DNA of 11,779 nucleotides. It comes from an uncultured Lachnospiraceae bacterium. Lineage in GTDB: Bacteria; Bacillota; Clostridia; Lachnospirales; Lachnospiraceae. The notes beneath the pieces are model-generated. The model was not told where the DNA came from. It was given only the letters and a program-made list of their open reading frames with translations, and did not search any database. The position numbers were made by a program, and so were the translations under genes. This document shows, piece after piece, positions 1 through 6,641 of this stretch; the stretch's first letter is position 1, and each line of letters opens with the position of its first letter. The DNA lies in the NCBI GenBank assembly GCA_905236545.1, contig CAJOQO010000185.1:1-11779 (forward strand), in the 5' to 3' direction.

Positions 1-2490
1 CTCTCCCGGCTTCAGAGATGTCTTATCACTGGTAATATCCTGGATCTCCAGCGCCTTCTTCTCATAAGCGCGTACACACAGATTTACTTTTGAGAGAGTT
101 TCTGAGGAAGCATACGTTCTAATGTAACATGTCTCTTCTTTGTTCAGATCGACGGTATAAGAAGCCGGATATGCCGTTCCTGTCAGTTCATTATCGTACG
201 ATCCTTCCTTACGTTTGTACTCTGTCAGATCTCCGTGTATTACCTCAACCGTGCCCCACGTTACCGGCTGATCAATGTAAAATGTGTAGGATCCGGCCTC
301 TGCCGGGGTAAAGGAATAGTAATACCAGTTAGCATCTGTCTGAATCATCTTGCTCTGATCCAGATAGACGGGAGTGATCACATCATCAATCGATGACTGT
401 ATATTCTGTCCAGAGCCATCCGGAACGTTGGTACTGTCACCGCCGAAGCCTGAATCTGATCCGCTCTCCGATCCGGATCCTCCAGCGCCCGTTCCGGAAC
501 CTGTTCCAGATCCTGATCCTCCGGAACCTGTTCCAGGTCCTGTTTCCCCGGATCCGGTTTGTCCGGATTCTGAACCCGTCCCTGTCCCGGTTTCTCCCGA
601 ATCAGTTCCGATCTCATAATAGCTCCTGTCGGCAATCTTCAGGCAGTCCTGCCCATACATCGCCATAGTATCGTTATCATAGGTATACGCTACATTCCCG
701 ACTTTATATCCATTTACGATCGATCCATCCCCGTTCCCGTCTGGATACGTATATTCAGCAGCTCCGGCGAGGAAGAATCCGCCATTCTGGCCAACCGTCC
801 CCGTATCGCTGTTCGTAATATCCGCCAGAAAACTGTTTCCGCCGATCGTGACAATATTCCACATATGAGGACCCGCACCGGTTCCACCGCTCATCTGGCC
901 CGTCACCAGGTCAGACCCGACAGAAGAGTCATCTGCGAAGCTTCTGTCACACAGGAACTGAAATGCTTTTGAATACCCCTCACAGACGACATTTGTATCT
1001 GGGTTCCCGTCAAACACCCAGATCAGCTGCCACGGATTCCCATAAGGAGGATTGTCATTCGCAGCGGAAGTATTGTAAGAAACTTCCTGTGTAATGTAAT
1101 CCCTGAACCCTTCCAGTTTTTCTATTGTGCTATTTCCGGCATAGCGGTCCGCAACAGCCTGTGCGTTCGCGGCAGCATCCACAGCCGCTCCGGTCATGGA
1201 CGTATTTACCGTATAATCATCGCTCCCTCGATACTCCTGGTTTACCGCCATGCGGATCACCACACCATTTTCATCCGTAAAGCGCAGCTTCCAGCCTGTC
1301 CCATCATTGCTCGCCGTCACTCCTGATGTCTCGACTATGGATCCAGCAGTTTTATCATACCAATACAACTCATATGGACAGGCTGCCAGTAGCTGATCCA
1401 GTACTCTGCCAAGATCAAAGGACAGTTTCTCTGCCATAGCAGCCACTGCTTCCTGTGTGATCGCGCCATTCGACACGGCTGCTTCCACACCCAGCTCCTC
1501 TGCGGAAAAGCAGGTCTGAGTATCCAGTTCAAATTCTGACAGCGGAATGTTGATAATTGATGAAGAAGTATTGCCGGCAGCAATCCCCTTCACTGCTTCA
1601 CTGAGATAGGTAAACACAGTCTGGTCATTTCCCGAAAGAGGTTTCGCAGACCTGAGCTTTTTCCTTGTCTTCGTCTGTGCGGGCGACCCATAGAATAACT
1701 GGTTAACATAATCCGCAAACAGTTCATCGCTGTCGCGAAGAGTATCGATCGTAAAGGTTTCCGTTTCTCCTTCCGCTTCGATCTCTCCCTGTGTTCCAGC
1801 CACTCCATTGTTCTCATCATCCCCGGCCAGAGCACCGGCCATCGCCGGATTCGATGCGGTCTGCTCCGGCACGCTGACCTCCAGAGTCTCTATTGGATCT
1901 TCATTATCCGTGTCACTATCCACATCCGACACAGTATCATCCGTATTATTCTCTTCATCGTATGTACTGCTGTCCGCTTCAGTGGACTCTTCGGCAGTCT
2001 CTTCAGCGGGCTTTTCAGCAGTCTCTTCGGCAGGCTTTTCAATCGCCTGATCAGAAGACGGATTATCGCCACTGGCGTCATACATGTCTTCTTCCGTCTC
2101 AGTCTGTTCCTCTGCCGCCGGTTCACTCCCGCTATTGACATCAGATTCGCCTTCATTCAACGAGGGATCGGCATTGTCTTCCTGATCTGGATTCAACAGA
2201 CCCGGCTCCACCCCCTGAGACACTCCCGTCTCAGTCCCTTCGCCATCATCTTCCTCAAATACGCCTGACAGGTCATCATTGCCCGGTATCATACCGTCAG
2301 AATCATATCCGGAATCTCCCTCACCGGAATAGTTCACATCAAGTGAACCCGTGGTTTCTTCACCTCCCGATGTATCATCCACGACAATTGCATCTTCCTG
2401 GTGATCAATCTCATCTCCAAACGCATTTACCGGCAAAGAAGTTACTGCCATGGATAATGAAACCAATAGCGCAAGACTCTTTCTCAACAT
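1..2490 (-). CDS. Secreted transglutaminase-like domain protein (C-terminus outside window)
   Basis: The reading frame stays open for 830 codons from the ATG at 2490 to position 1, so the gene is partial at its 3' end. The ATG at 2490 is preferred over the one at 2496 because GGAGG lies 7 nt upstream of it. Residues 1-23 form a signal peptide (positive start, hydrophobic core, VNA cleavage site). Residues 26 to about 190 are acidic low complexity, including two EKPAEETA repeats at 151-166. A transglutaminase-like core shows a Cys-His-Asp triad: C503 in VVCEGYSKAF, H542 in PHMWNIV, D557 in FLADITNSD. A Gly/Ser/Thr linker (about 631-687) follows, then a beta-sandwich-like region (about 700-810) and the start of what may be an Ig-like repeat. 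In bacteria this fold usually acts as a protease or amidase, not a crosslinker. Export and cell-surface action are inferred; the substrate is unknown. It has its own probable promoter. Confidence 0.88.
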   Translation of the reverse strand, partial: MLRKSLALLVSLSMAVTSLPVNAFGDEIDHQEDAIVVDDTSGGEETTGSLDVNYSGEGDSGYDSDGMIPGNDDLSGVFEEDDGEGTETGVSQGVEPGLLNPDQEDNADPSLNEGESDVNSGSEPAAEEQTETEEDMYDASGDNPSSDQAIEKPAEETAEKPAEETAEESTEADSSTYDEENNTDDTVSDVDSDTDNEDPIETLEVSVPEQTASNPAMAGALAGDDENNGVAGTQGEIEAEGETETFTIDTLRDSDELFADYVNQLFYGSPAQTKTRKKLRSAKPLSGNDQTVFTYLSEAVKGIAAGNTSSSIINIPLSEFELDTQTCFSAEELGVEAAVSNGAITQEAVAAMAEKLSFDLGRVLDQLLAACPYELYWYDKTAGSIVETSGVTASNDGTGWKLRFTDENGVVIRMAVNQEYRGSDDYTVNTSMTGAAVDAAANAQAVADRYAGNSTIEKLEGFRDYITQEVSYNTSAANDNPPYGNPWQLIWVFDGNPDTNVVCEGYSKAFQFLCDRSFADDSSVGSDLVTGQMSGGTGAGPHMWNIVTIGGNSFLADITNSDTGTVGQNGGFFLAGAAEYTYPDGNGDGSIVNGYKVGNVAYTYDNDTMAMYGQDCLKIADRSYYEIGTDSGETGTGTGSESGQTGSGETGPGTGSGGSGSGTGSGTGAGGSGSESGSDSGFGGDSTNVPDGSGQNIQSSIDDVITPVYLDQSKMIQTDANWYYYSFTPAEAGSYTFYIDQPVTWGTVEVIHGDLTEYKRKEGSYDNELTGTAYPASYTVDLNKEETCYIRTYASSETLSKVNLCVRAYEKKALEIQDITSDKTSLKPGE

Positions 2491-2675
2491 ACCCATTCCT
2501 CCATTCAATACCACTTGTCCGTTTAATTCCGTAAGCTGTCAGTATGCCTTCCCTTCCTGCGTCTTTCTCCCTTTCATCCGGCATCGATTGACTCAAATAT
2601 TGACGGTCTCAAAAGCACAGGCCAGCATTCCTTCGTTCATAATACGAAACTTGTTCAGATTAGTTAGTCTGTTTT

Positions 2676-2704
2676 ATTCTACGATATCTTCCGATGCTGC
2701 GCAA
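2676..2704 (-). promoter_or_regulatory. Putative promoter of the transglutaminase-like gene
   Basis: On the minus strand TTGCGC (2699-2704) and TAGAAT (2676-2681) are separated by exactly 17 bp, a reasonable housekeeping sigma-factor promoter. It would give a 5' leader of about 180 nt before the ATG at 2490. It is the best match in an AT-rich intergenic stretch, but other -10-like hexamers exist there. Confidence 0.45.
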
Positions 2705-2720
2705 GCAAATTATTTCTTTT

Positions 2721-2738
2721 CATATCAACTATGATATG
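2721..2738. promoter_or_regulatory. Perfect 7-bp inverted repeat upstream of promoter, possible operator
   Basis: CATATCA-ACTA-TGATATG is a perfect palindrome with a 4-nt spacer. Its centre lies about 60 bp upstream of the transcription start implied by the 2676-2704 promoter, a position typical of activator sites. The sequence is AT-rich, so chance is possible, and the regulator is unknown. Confidence 0.3.
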
Positions 2739-2819
2739 CTATATATTTCATATTTTGCAGTACTGCTGTGTTCATGTCATAATTTCCCGCCTTTCATTCT
2801 CATTTCATGTCCATAGGAA

Positions 2820-2860
2820 AAAAGACAGGCACGGTGCCTTCGCACCCGTGCCTGTCTTTT
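2820..2860 (-). terminator. Strong intrinsic terminator after the XRE regulator gene
   Basis: Two 15-bp arms (2820-2834 and 2846-2860) pair perfectly, with a further TGC/GCA pairing inside and a CTTC apical loop. On the minus strand the stem is followed by six T residues, and on the plus strand by TTTT, so it may work in both directions. It lies about 90 bp behind the XRE stop codon and ahead of the promoter of the secreted protein gene, insulating the two. Confidence 0.85.
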
Positions 2861-2948
2861 CATATTTTCCATGACCACGGTTTTGTACAGCCGTCTTGCT
2901 TAGGAAAACGCTGCTTCATTCTGTTTTGCTGTTAATAAGACCTCCAGC

Positions 2949-3224
2949 CTATCGATAGTGGTTTCCACGAATAACCTCCTCAATGGAACCCGGAACCGTG
3001 TCCGACAGCAGTCTCGTTATCTGGTCATCCTCCCCGATTACGGAAACGATCTTTACAAAAGAAAGGAATGAGATCTCTCCTGTGCTTTCAAACCGTCTGA
3101 GTGTAGAATAAGGAACCCCGCTCCTTTCGCTCACCTCTTTGATCGTCATCTTCTTTGCTCTTCTTAACGAACGAAAACGCTTCGCAACATGAAAAGCCAT
3201 TTCATAGGGTGTCTCCAATATCAT
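2949..3224 (-). CDS. HipB-like XRE-family transcriptional regulator, no HipA partner
   Basis: The protein has 91 residues from the ATG at 3224, the start that gives the N-terminus MILETPYEMA typical of this small family. A TTG 12 nt further upstream (3236) is the alternative. Residues 13 to about 62 form a lambda-repressor-type helix-turn-helix fold. The core helices are at 27-48 (TIKEVSERSGVPYSTLRRFE), and the recognition helix carries PYSTLRRFE. The C-terminal segment PGSIEEVIRG resembles HTH proteins normally encoded just before hipA-like toxin kinases. No hipA-like frame follows; a terminator comes within about 90 bp. Two operator-like palindromes overlap its own promoter, so autorepression is likely. 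It may be a relic of a toxin-antitoxin module or a stand-alone regulator; the family assignment is by eye. Confidence 0.82.
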   Translation of the reverse strand: MILETPYEMAFHVAKRFRSLRRAKKMTIKEVSERSGVPYSTLRRFESTGEISFLSFVKIVSVIGEDDQITRLLSDTVPGSIEEVIRGNHYR

Positions 3225-3239
3225 AGCAACTCTCAATCT

Positions 3240-3253
3240 GCCAATATATTAGC
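3240..3253. promoter_or_regulatory. Operator-like palindrome, proximal copy
   Basis: On the minus strand GCTAATATATTGGC is a near-perfect palindrome (one mismatched pair). It lies downstream of the predicted transcription start and 15 bp before the ATG of the XRE gene. Its centre is 41 bp, about four helical turns, from a similar site at 3281-3294, which fits cooperative binding by an autoregulator. Binding is inferred. Confidence 0.45.
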
Positions 3254-3280
3254 GATTTTTGCGTATTTCACCGCATTTCC

Positions 3281-3294
3281 GCTATTATATTAGC
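3281..3294. promoter_or_regulatory. Operator-like palindrome, distal copy, over the -10 box
   Basis: On the minus strand GCTAATATAATAGC is a palindrome with one mismatched pair. It shares GCTAATATA with the 3240-3253 site. It covers the predicted -10 hexamer of the XRE gene, so a bound repressor would block RNA polymerase. Confidence 0.45.
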
Positions 3295-3315
3295 ACTTTT
3301 CAGCGTTCGTGTCAT
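3287..3315 (-). promoter_or_regulatory. Putative promoter of the XRE regulator gene
   Basis: On the minus strand ATGACA (3310-3315) and TAATAT (3287-3292) are separated by 17 bp, with an extended -10 TG one base ahead of TAATAT. The transcription start would fall near 3280, giving a leader of about 55 nt. Confidence 0.55.
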
Positions 3316-3337
3316 TCCTTCATCCGCGCATGATAAA

Positions 3338-3365
3338 CCCCCTGTACAACATGTCATACAGGGGG
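3338..3365 (-). terminator. Probable terminator after the phosphatidylserine decarboxylase-like gene
   Basis: Arms CCCCCTGTA (3338-3346) and TACAGGGGG (3357-3365) pair perfectly over 9 bp with a 10-nt loop. On the minus strand a short TTTAT follows. The U-tract is weak, so termination may be partial. It lies about 118 bp behind the stop codon at 3483 and just ahead of the XRE promoter. Confidence 0.55.
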
Positions 3366-3482
3366 CTCATTGCGACAAAAAGAAAGCTACTATTCACGAT
3401 CCCTTCCCCACAGACCGTGAACCGTCTGCGCTGCCGCGCATCCGTCGCTGCTTCGCAGCTTCTGTTCCGGTTCCGTTCCGCG

Positions 3483-4715
3483 TCACTTCTCCGTGAATCT
3501 CCCGTACTGGGCCCTGCAGAGAATCTTCGCGTATCCATTCGCGTATGTATCATCGCTGGCTGCCGGCTTTGCTGTCAGCTCAAACCCGGTCTTCGACGAA
3601 AACAGCATCACGCAGTCCGATCCGCCGAAAAGGAAATACCCCAGCTCGTCCCCTTTTTCGATCCGCTGCCCGATCCTGACATTGTCCGTAAAATGAACGC
3701 TCGACACCTGTCCCTGCGCGACCGGCAGTACCGCGCACAGCCCATGACGATCCGTCTCCAGGATCACACATCCCCTGGTCTCATAGGACTGCCAGCCTGC
3801 AAAGCACGACTCCAGCACATACTGCCCTCTCTCCGGATCCCAGGTCGTGATCCCGCCAACCGCGTCCGGGTTCCCGATCACATAAGCGTCCAGAACCTTT
3901 CCCGATACCGGGGCGTGACAGCGATGATAATCGTCAAAATTATAGAAGGTATGCGTCAGGGTACCGCCGTAGAACTCCTGCGCATAGGGCTTTCCTTTTT
4001 CCCCGAGCAGGTCGTCCACCGAGAAAAATGCGCTGGTTTTGATCAGGACTCCGTGCTCATCGTAAACATCTCCGGAGCAGAAGTATCCCTTCTCATCAAT
4101 CTCCCATGTCCCCTGCGGCAGAGAATCTCCCGGCGACGTGACGATCGTGTCATTCCCTCTTCCCGCCAGCGGCCTGACCTTCTCCATATCGCTCAGCTTC
4201 CTGGAAAAGAACTCATTGAAGGAATGCCAGTTGGAGCTGTCCTCAAACCATCCCTGATCCAGATGCCAGGAAGGATCCCTGTAAAGATTCTGATAATACT
4301 CCTCCCTCCAGGACGCCTCCGAATCCATATAGACCTGAAGCGCATTGTTATAGTCCTTCAGCCAGCGGTAGACCGGCTCCAGAAACTGAACCGACGGGCG
4401 GAACGCGAGCTCCTTCTCCAGCTCCGGCAGCGGCCTGTCGAGAAGATAGTAGATATACAGGCAGCTCTGATCGGTCTTCGTCACGAAATTCCGGAAGCAT
4501 TCCTCCGGAAGATACGCCCATGGCATGACCGTCTGCGTAAAATCAATATAGTCATACAGCATCTCGAGGCTGCGAACCGGATTCTTCACCTTATCAGGGT
4601 TTTCAACGGCTGCCAGATGGATCGACTTTTCAACCAGCGCCTTCAGCTGTTTATCAGACTCCATCAGCTCCATCAGCTGCTTCGTGATCTTTGTATGCTC
4701 TTTCCTGTTCTCCAT
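3483..4715 (-). CDS. Phosphatidylserine decarboxylase-like enzyme
   Basis: Predicted to decarboxylate phosphatidylserine to phosphatidylethanolamine at the membrane. The 410-residue frame starts at the ATG at 4715, chosen because GGGAG lies 6 nt upstream; an in-frame ATG at 4754 has only a poor site. The N-terminal part (about 15-145) resembles the extra helical region in the longer decarboxylases. Conserved family landmarks follow: FNEFFSRKL at 166-174, SPGDS at 194-198 (catalytic Asp197, usually SPADG/S), YHRCHAPVSG at 263-272 (His264, His267), and FGGSD at 363-367. There, G365-S366 fits the self-cleavage site that leaves a pyruvoyl group on Ser366; the usual Thr or Ser after it is Asp. No membrane segment is obvious. 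It follows the dnaJ-like gene by 227 bp without a clear terminator between, so read-through from the heat-shock promoter is possible. A tandem duplication lies in that gap. Confidence 0.87.
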   Translation of the reverse strand: MENRKEHTKITKQLMELMESDKQLKALVEKSIHLAAVENPDKVKNPVRSLEMLYDYIDFTQTVMPWAYLPEECFRNFVTKTDQSCLYIYYLLDRPLPELEKELAFRPSVQFLEPVYRWLKDYNNALQVYMDSEASWREEYYQNLYRDPSWHLDQGWFEDSSNWHSFNEFFSRKLSDMEKVRPLAGRGNDTIVTSPGDSLPQGTWEIDEKGYFCSGDVYDEHGVLIKTSAFFSVDDLLGEKGKPYAQEFYGGTLTHTFYNFDDYHRCHAPVSGKVLDAYVIGNPDAVGGITTWDPERGQYVLESCFAGWQSYETRGCVILETDRHGLCAVLPVAQGQVSSVHFTDNVRIGQRIEKGDELGYFLFGGSDCVMLFSSKTGFELTAKPAASDDTYANGYAKILCRAQYGRFTEK

Positions 4716-4824
4716 GGAGATCTCCCGCTCTGTTTCCTTCCGGCATCGCAGCATCCCGCATAAAGCCGTATCCTGTTATCCTGTTATTCGCCCTGAAAGC
4801 CGACGTTACACAACTGCCGTTCCG

Positions 4825-4890
4825 GACAATCGCTTTTATCAGCCCGAACAGATCCTCTGTCCCTGACAATCGCTTTTATCAGCCCGAACA
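4825..4890. repeat. 26-bp perfect direct repeat, 40-bp period
   Basis: The 26-bp stretch from GACAATCGC to GCCCGAACA is present identically at 4825-4850 and 4865-4890, with 14 bp between copies. It lies between the dnaJ-like gene and the decarboxylase-like gene. The 40-bp offset is not a multiple of three, so it does not preserve a reading frame, and the region shows no credible gene. Just before it on the minus strand, GGAGGG and an ATG (4900) open a frame of only six codons. It is probably a recent slippage duplication; a regulatory role is possible but unsupported. Confidence 0.85.
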
Positions 4891-4942
4891 AGATATCATG
4901 AATTCCCTCCAGAGGCAAGAAAAATCCGGTACATTTCCATTT

Positions 4943-5881
4943 TCAGCCTGCCTTCTGCTTTCCGCCCTTCTTCTCCCGGGACTTCTCCTTTCGGACATGC
5001 TCATATTCCCGAAGCTTCCGCACCTCTGCCGCGCTCAGATTTTTCGGGACATTGATCTGTATCACTACGTACAGGTCTCCGCGCGCTCCGCCGCTGCTGC
5101 TCTTTTTCCCTTTTCCCGCCAGGCGGAACTTTCTGCCGCACTGACATCCGGCCGGAATCTTCAGTATCACGCTGCCGTCCGGTGTCGAAACCTTTACTTC
5201 GCCGCCAAATACCGCCGTCGTATACGGGATGAACAGATCCTTTTGAAGATCCAGCTTCTCCGGCGCCTGATAAGTGCTCTGCCCGGCGTATCCTCCGGCC
5301 TGCCCGCCGAAGCCGCCGGACCATCCGGTCTGCCCGCCGGACCATTCGGCCTGCCCGCCATATTCTCCGGACTGTCTTCCGAAGCCTCCGGACCGTCCTC
5401 CTGCCTTCCCCGTCCTTCCGGAAAATGCCCCGAACAGATCTCCGAACATTTCCTTCAGCCTGGGATCATCGGCATCAAAATGGAAGGTCTGATAGGAGCC
5501 GTTTTCACCCTGCGTGAAAGTGCCGCCAAAACCTGCGCCCTGATCAAACGGATCACCTCCGTAGAATCCGCTTCCGCCGTACGGCCCTCTTCCATAGGAT
5601 CCACTCCTGCCAAACGGATCGCTTTCCGCGTGCGATGAGGATGCCCCGCCTTCCTCGAAAGCGGCCATTCCGAACTGGTCATACAGCTTCTTCTTTTCCG
5701 GATCGCTCAGAACGCTGTACGCTTCATTGACCTCTTTAAATTTTTTTTCGGCATTCTTATCCCCCTGGTTCCCATCCGGGTGATACTTCCTGGCCATCTT
5801 CCGATACGCTTTTTTGATCTCCTTATCGGAAGCGCTCCGGTCTACGCCGAGTACTTCATAAAAGTCGCGCTTTCCGCTCAT
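4943..5881 (-). CDS. DnaJ/CbpA-like J-domain co-chaperone without zinc finger
   Basis: The 312-residue protein starts at the ATG at 5881, which has AAGGAGG about 8 nt upstream; a GTG at 5890 sits directly on that site. Residues 5 to about 70 form a J domain with HPD at 34-36, the motif that stimulates DnaK ATPase. A very long Gly-rich region (about 78-205) holds GGQ, WSGG and FGG repeats, interrupted by a conserved-looking segment [15 protein letters not shown]. The four CxxCxGxG zinc motifs of true DnaJ are absent. The C-terminal part (about 212-297) looks like a single beta-barrel substrate-binding domain, from [20 protein letters not shown] through [15 protein letters not shown], where DnaJ and CbpA have two. 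A basic tail ends the protein. It follows hsp20 in what looks like a CIRCE-controlled operon. It probably delivers unfolded clients to DnaK. Confidence 0.88.
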   Translation of the reverse strand: MSGKRDFYEVLGVDRSASDKEIKKAYRKMARKYHPDGNQGDKNAEKKFKEVNEAYSVLSDPEKKKLYDQFGMAAFEEGGASSSHAESDPFGRSGSYGRGPYGGSGFYGGDPFDQGAGFGGTFTQGENGSYQTFHFDADDPRLKEMFGDLFGAFSGRTGKAGGRSGGFGRQSGEYGGQAEWSGGQTGWSGGFGGQAGGYAGQSTYQAPEKLDLQKDLFIPYTTAVFGGEVKVSTPDGSVILKIPAGCQCGRKFRLAGKGKKSSSGGARGDLYVVIQINVPKNLSAAEVRKLREYEHVRKEKSREKKGGKQKAG

Positions 5882-5911
5882 CGCACTCACCTCCTTCGTT
5901 TCCTTTTCCTA

Positions 5912-6011
5912 CAGGCCCGGGATTGCCTCCCCGTTTCCGTTTTATACTGCCCCGGGATTGCCTTCCCGGTCTCATTTTGAATACAGGCCCGGGATTTCCT
6001 TCCCGGGCCTG
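5912..6011. repeat. Three GC-rich hairpin repeats between hsp20 and the dnaJ-like gene
   Basis: Three imperfect copies of a CCCGGGATT(G/T)CCT(T/C)CCCG unit lie at 5912-5933, 5947-5969 and 5984-6011, with a 35-37 bp period. The third is a perfect 11-bp stem (CAGGCCCGGGA with TCCCGGGCCTG) around a 6-nt loop. The second pairs over 6 bp, and the first only weakly. No T-run follows on either strand, so they are not typical terminators. Their place inside the operon suggests transcript processing, stability or partial attenuation. That is inference. Confidence 0.75.
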
Positions 6012-6048
6012 TTCGATTCTCTCTTCAGTTGCCTCGCCCTCTCTCAGG

Positions 6049-6516
6049 TCAGTCACTGATCTGGACAAAATGCCTCTTGTCCTCGATCTGCTGCACCGGC
6101 TGCTTCGGCACATCCAGCCTCAGGATACCATCCTGGAAGGTCGCGTGGATGTCATCCTCATGGATCCCATCACCGACGTAAAAGCTTCTGCTCTGGCTGC
6201 CGGTAAAACGTTCTCTGCGGATGTACTTCCCGCCGTCTTCCTTCTCGTTCTCCTCAAGCTTCTTCTGCGCGGATACGGTAAGATATCCATCCTTCAGCTC
6301 GCAGGTCACATCCTCTTTCTTGAATCCCGGAAGATCGATCGCGACCTCATAGCCCTTCTCGGTCTCCTTCACGTCCGTCTTCATAATCTCGCTTGCCCTG
6401 TGGCCATAGAGCTTTCTGCTCGCTCTGTCACTTCCCCGGCTCATCTCCGGCCAGAAGAAATCATCGTTGAAGAAGCTGTCAAACAGGTTATCATTAAAAA
6501 TACTCGGTACCATCAT
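6049..6516 (-). CDS. Small heat-shock protein, Hsp20/alpha-crystallin family
   Basis: This ATP-independent holdase binds unfolding proteins in the cytoplasm and passes them to the DnaK/DnaJ system. The 155-residue protein has the usual family length. A short N-terminal arm carries aromatic residues (FDSFFNDDFFWPEM, 12-25). The alpha-crystallin domain spans about 44-138, with YEVAIDLPGFKKEDV and the signature GILRLDVPK at 130-138. The C-terminal tail contains VQI (151-153), fitting the I/V-x-I/V motif used for oligomer assembly. The ATG at 6516 has AAAGGAGG 7 nt upstream; a second ATG follows at once. It is the first gene behind a CIRCE-type operator and sigma-A-like promoter, and is followed by the dnaJ-like gene 167 bp on. 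Confidence 0.95.
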   Translation of the reverse strand: MMVPSIFNDNLFDSFFNDDFFWPEMSRGSDRASRKLYGHRASEIMKTDVKETEKGYEVAIDLPGFKKEDVTCELKDGYLTVSAQKKLEENEKEDGGKYIRRERFTGSQSRSFYVGDGIHEDDIHATFQDGILRLDVPKQPVQQIEDKRHFVQISD

Positions 6517-6541
6517 AATTGTTCCTCCTTTTGCTTTCAGG

Positions 6542-6558
6542 CAGATCCTTCGGATCTG
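6542..6558 (-). other. Hairpin in the hsp20 leader just upstream of the ribosome binding site
   Basis: CAGATCC and GGATCTG pair perfectly over 7 bp around a 3-nt loop, ending about 15 nt before the hsp20 Shine-Dalgarno. It is part of a long leader (about 119 nt). It does not itself cover the ribosome binding site. A thermosensor role is only a possibility. Confidence 0.35.
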
Positions 6559-6641
6559 TTGTGATCTGTTATTTGTTCGGAAGGGAGCCGGGCTTCCGGT
6601 TATTGTTCCTGATCCCTTTGCTCTTCCTTCGTTCTGAATAC

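Larger units (their letters stand above)
2491..2948. other. 458-bp intergenic region between the XRE regulator and the secreted protein gene
   Basis: No convincing gene lies here on either strand. It holds a strong terminator (2820-2860), a palindrome (2721-2738), a probable promoter (2676-2704) and a long purine-rich leader to the ATG at 2490. I could not match the leader to a known riboswitch class by eye. Just behind the XRE stop codon a GGAGG (minus strand, 2941-2945) has no suitable start codon after it. Confidence 0.6.

Noticed and set aside
374..619. Pro/Asp/Val repeat protein on the plus strand
   Set aside because: The repeats are the reverse complement of the Gly/Ser/Thr linker codons in the secreted transglutaminase-like protein.
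2860..2919. Minus-strand 19-codon frame between the XRE gene and the terminator
   Set aside because: It ends exactly at the terminator stem, but it has no Shine-Dalgarno at a usable distance and is too short to support.
3309..4763. 484-codon open frame on the plus strand
   Set aside because: It lies wholly opposite the decarboxylase-like gene, has no recognisable domain and a Leu/Arg/His-rich composition typical of an antisense shadow, and lacks a ribosome binding site.
4654..4869. 71-codon minus-strand frame overlapping the start of the decarboxylase-like gene
   Set aside because: It is out of frame with the real gene, opens inside the tandem duplication, and has no family resemblance.
4691..5638. 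315-codon open frame on the plus strand
   Set aside because: It runs antisense to the dnaJ-like gene. Its Pro/Ser/Ala-rich repeats are the complement of the Gly-rich codons on the real strand.
5923..6564. 213-codon open frame on the plus strand
   Set aside because: It is antisense to hsp20, whose family signature is unmistakable, and shows no domain of its own.
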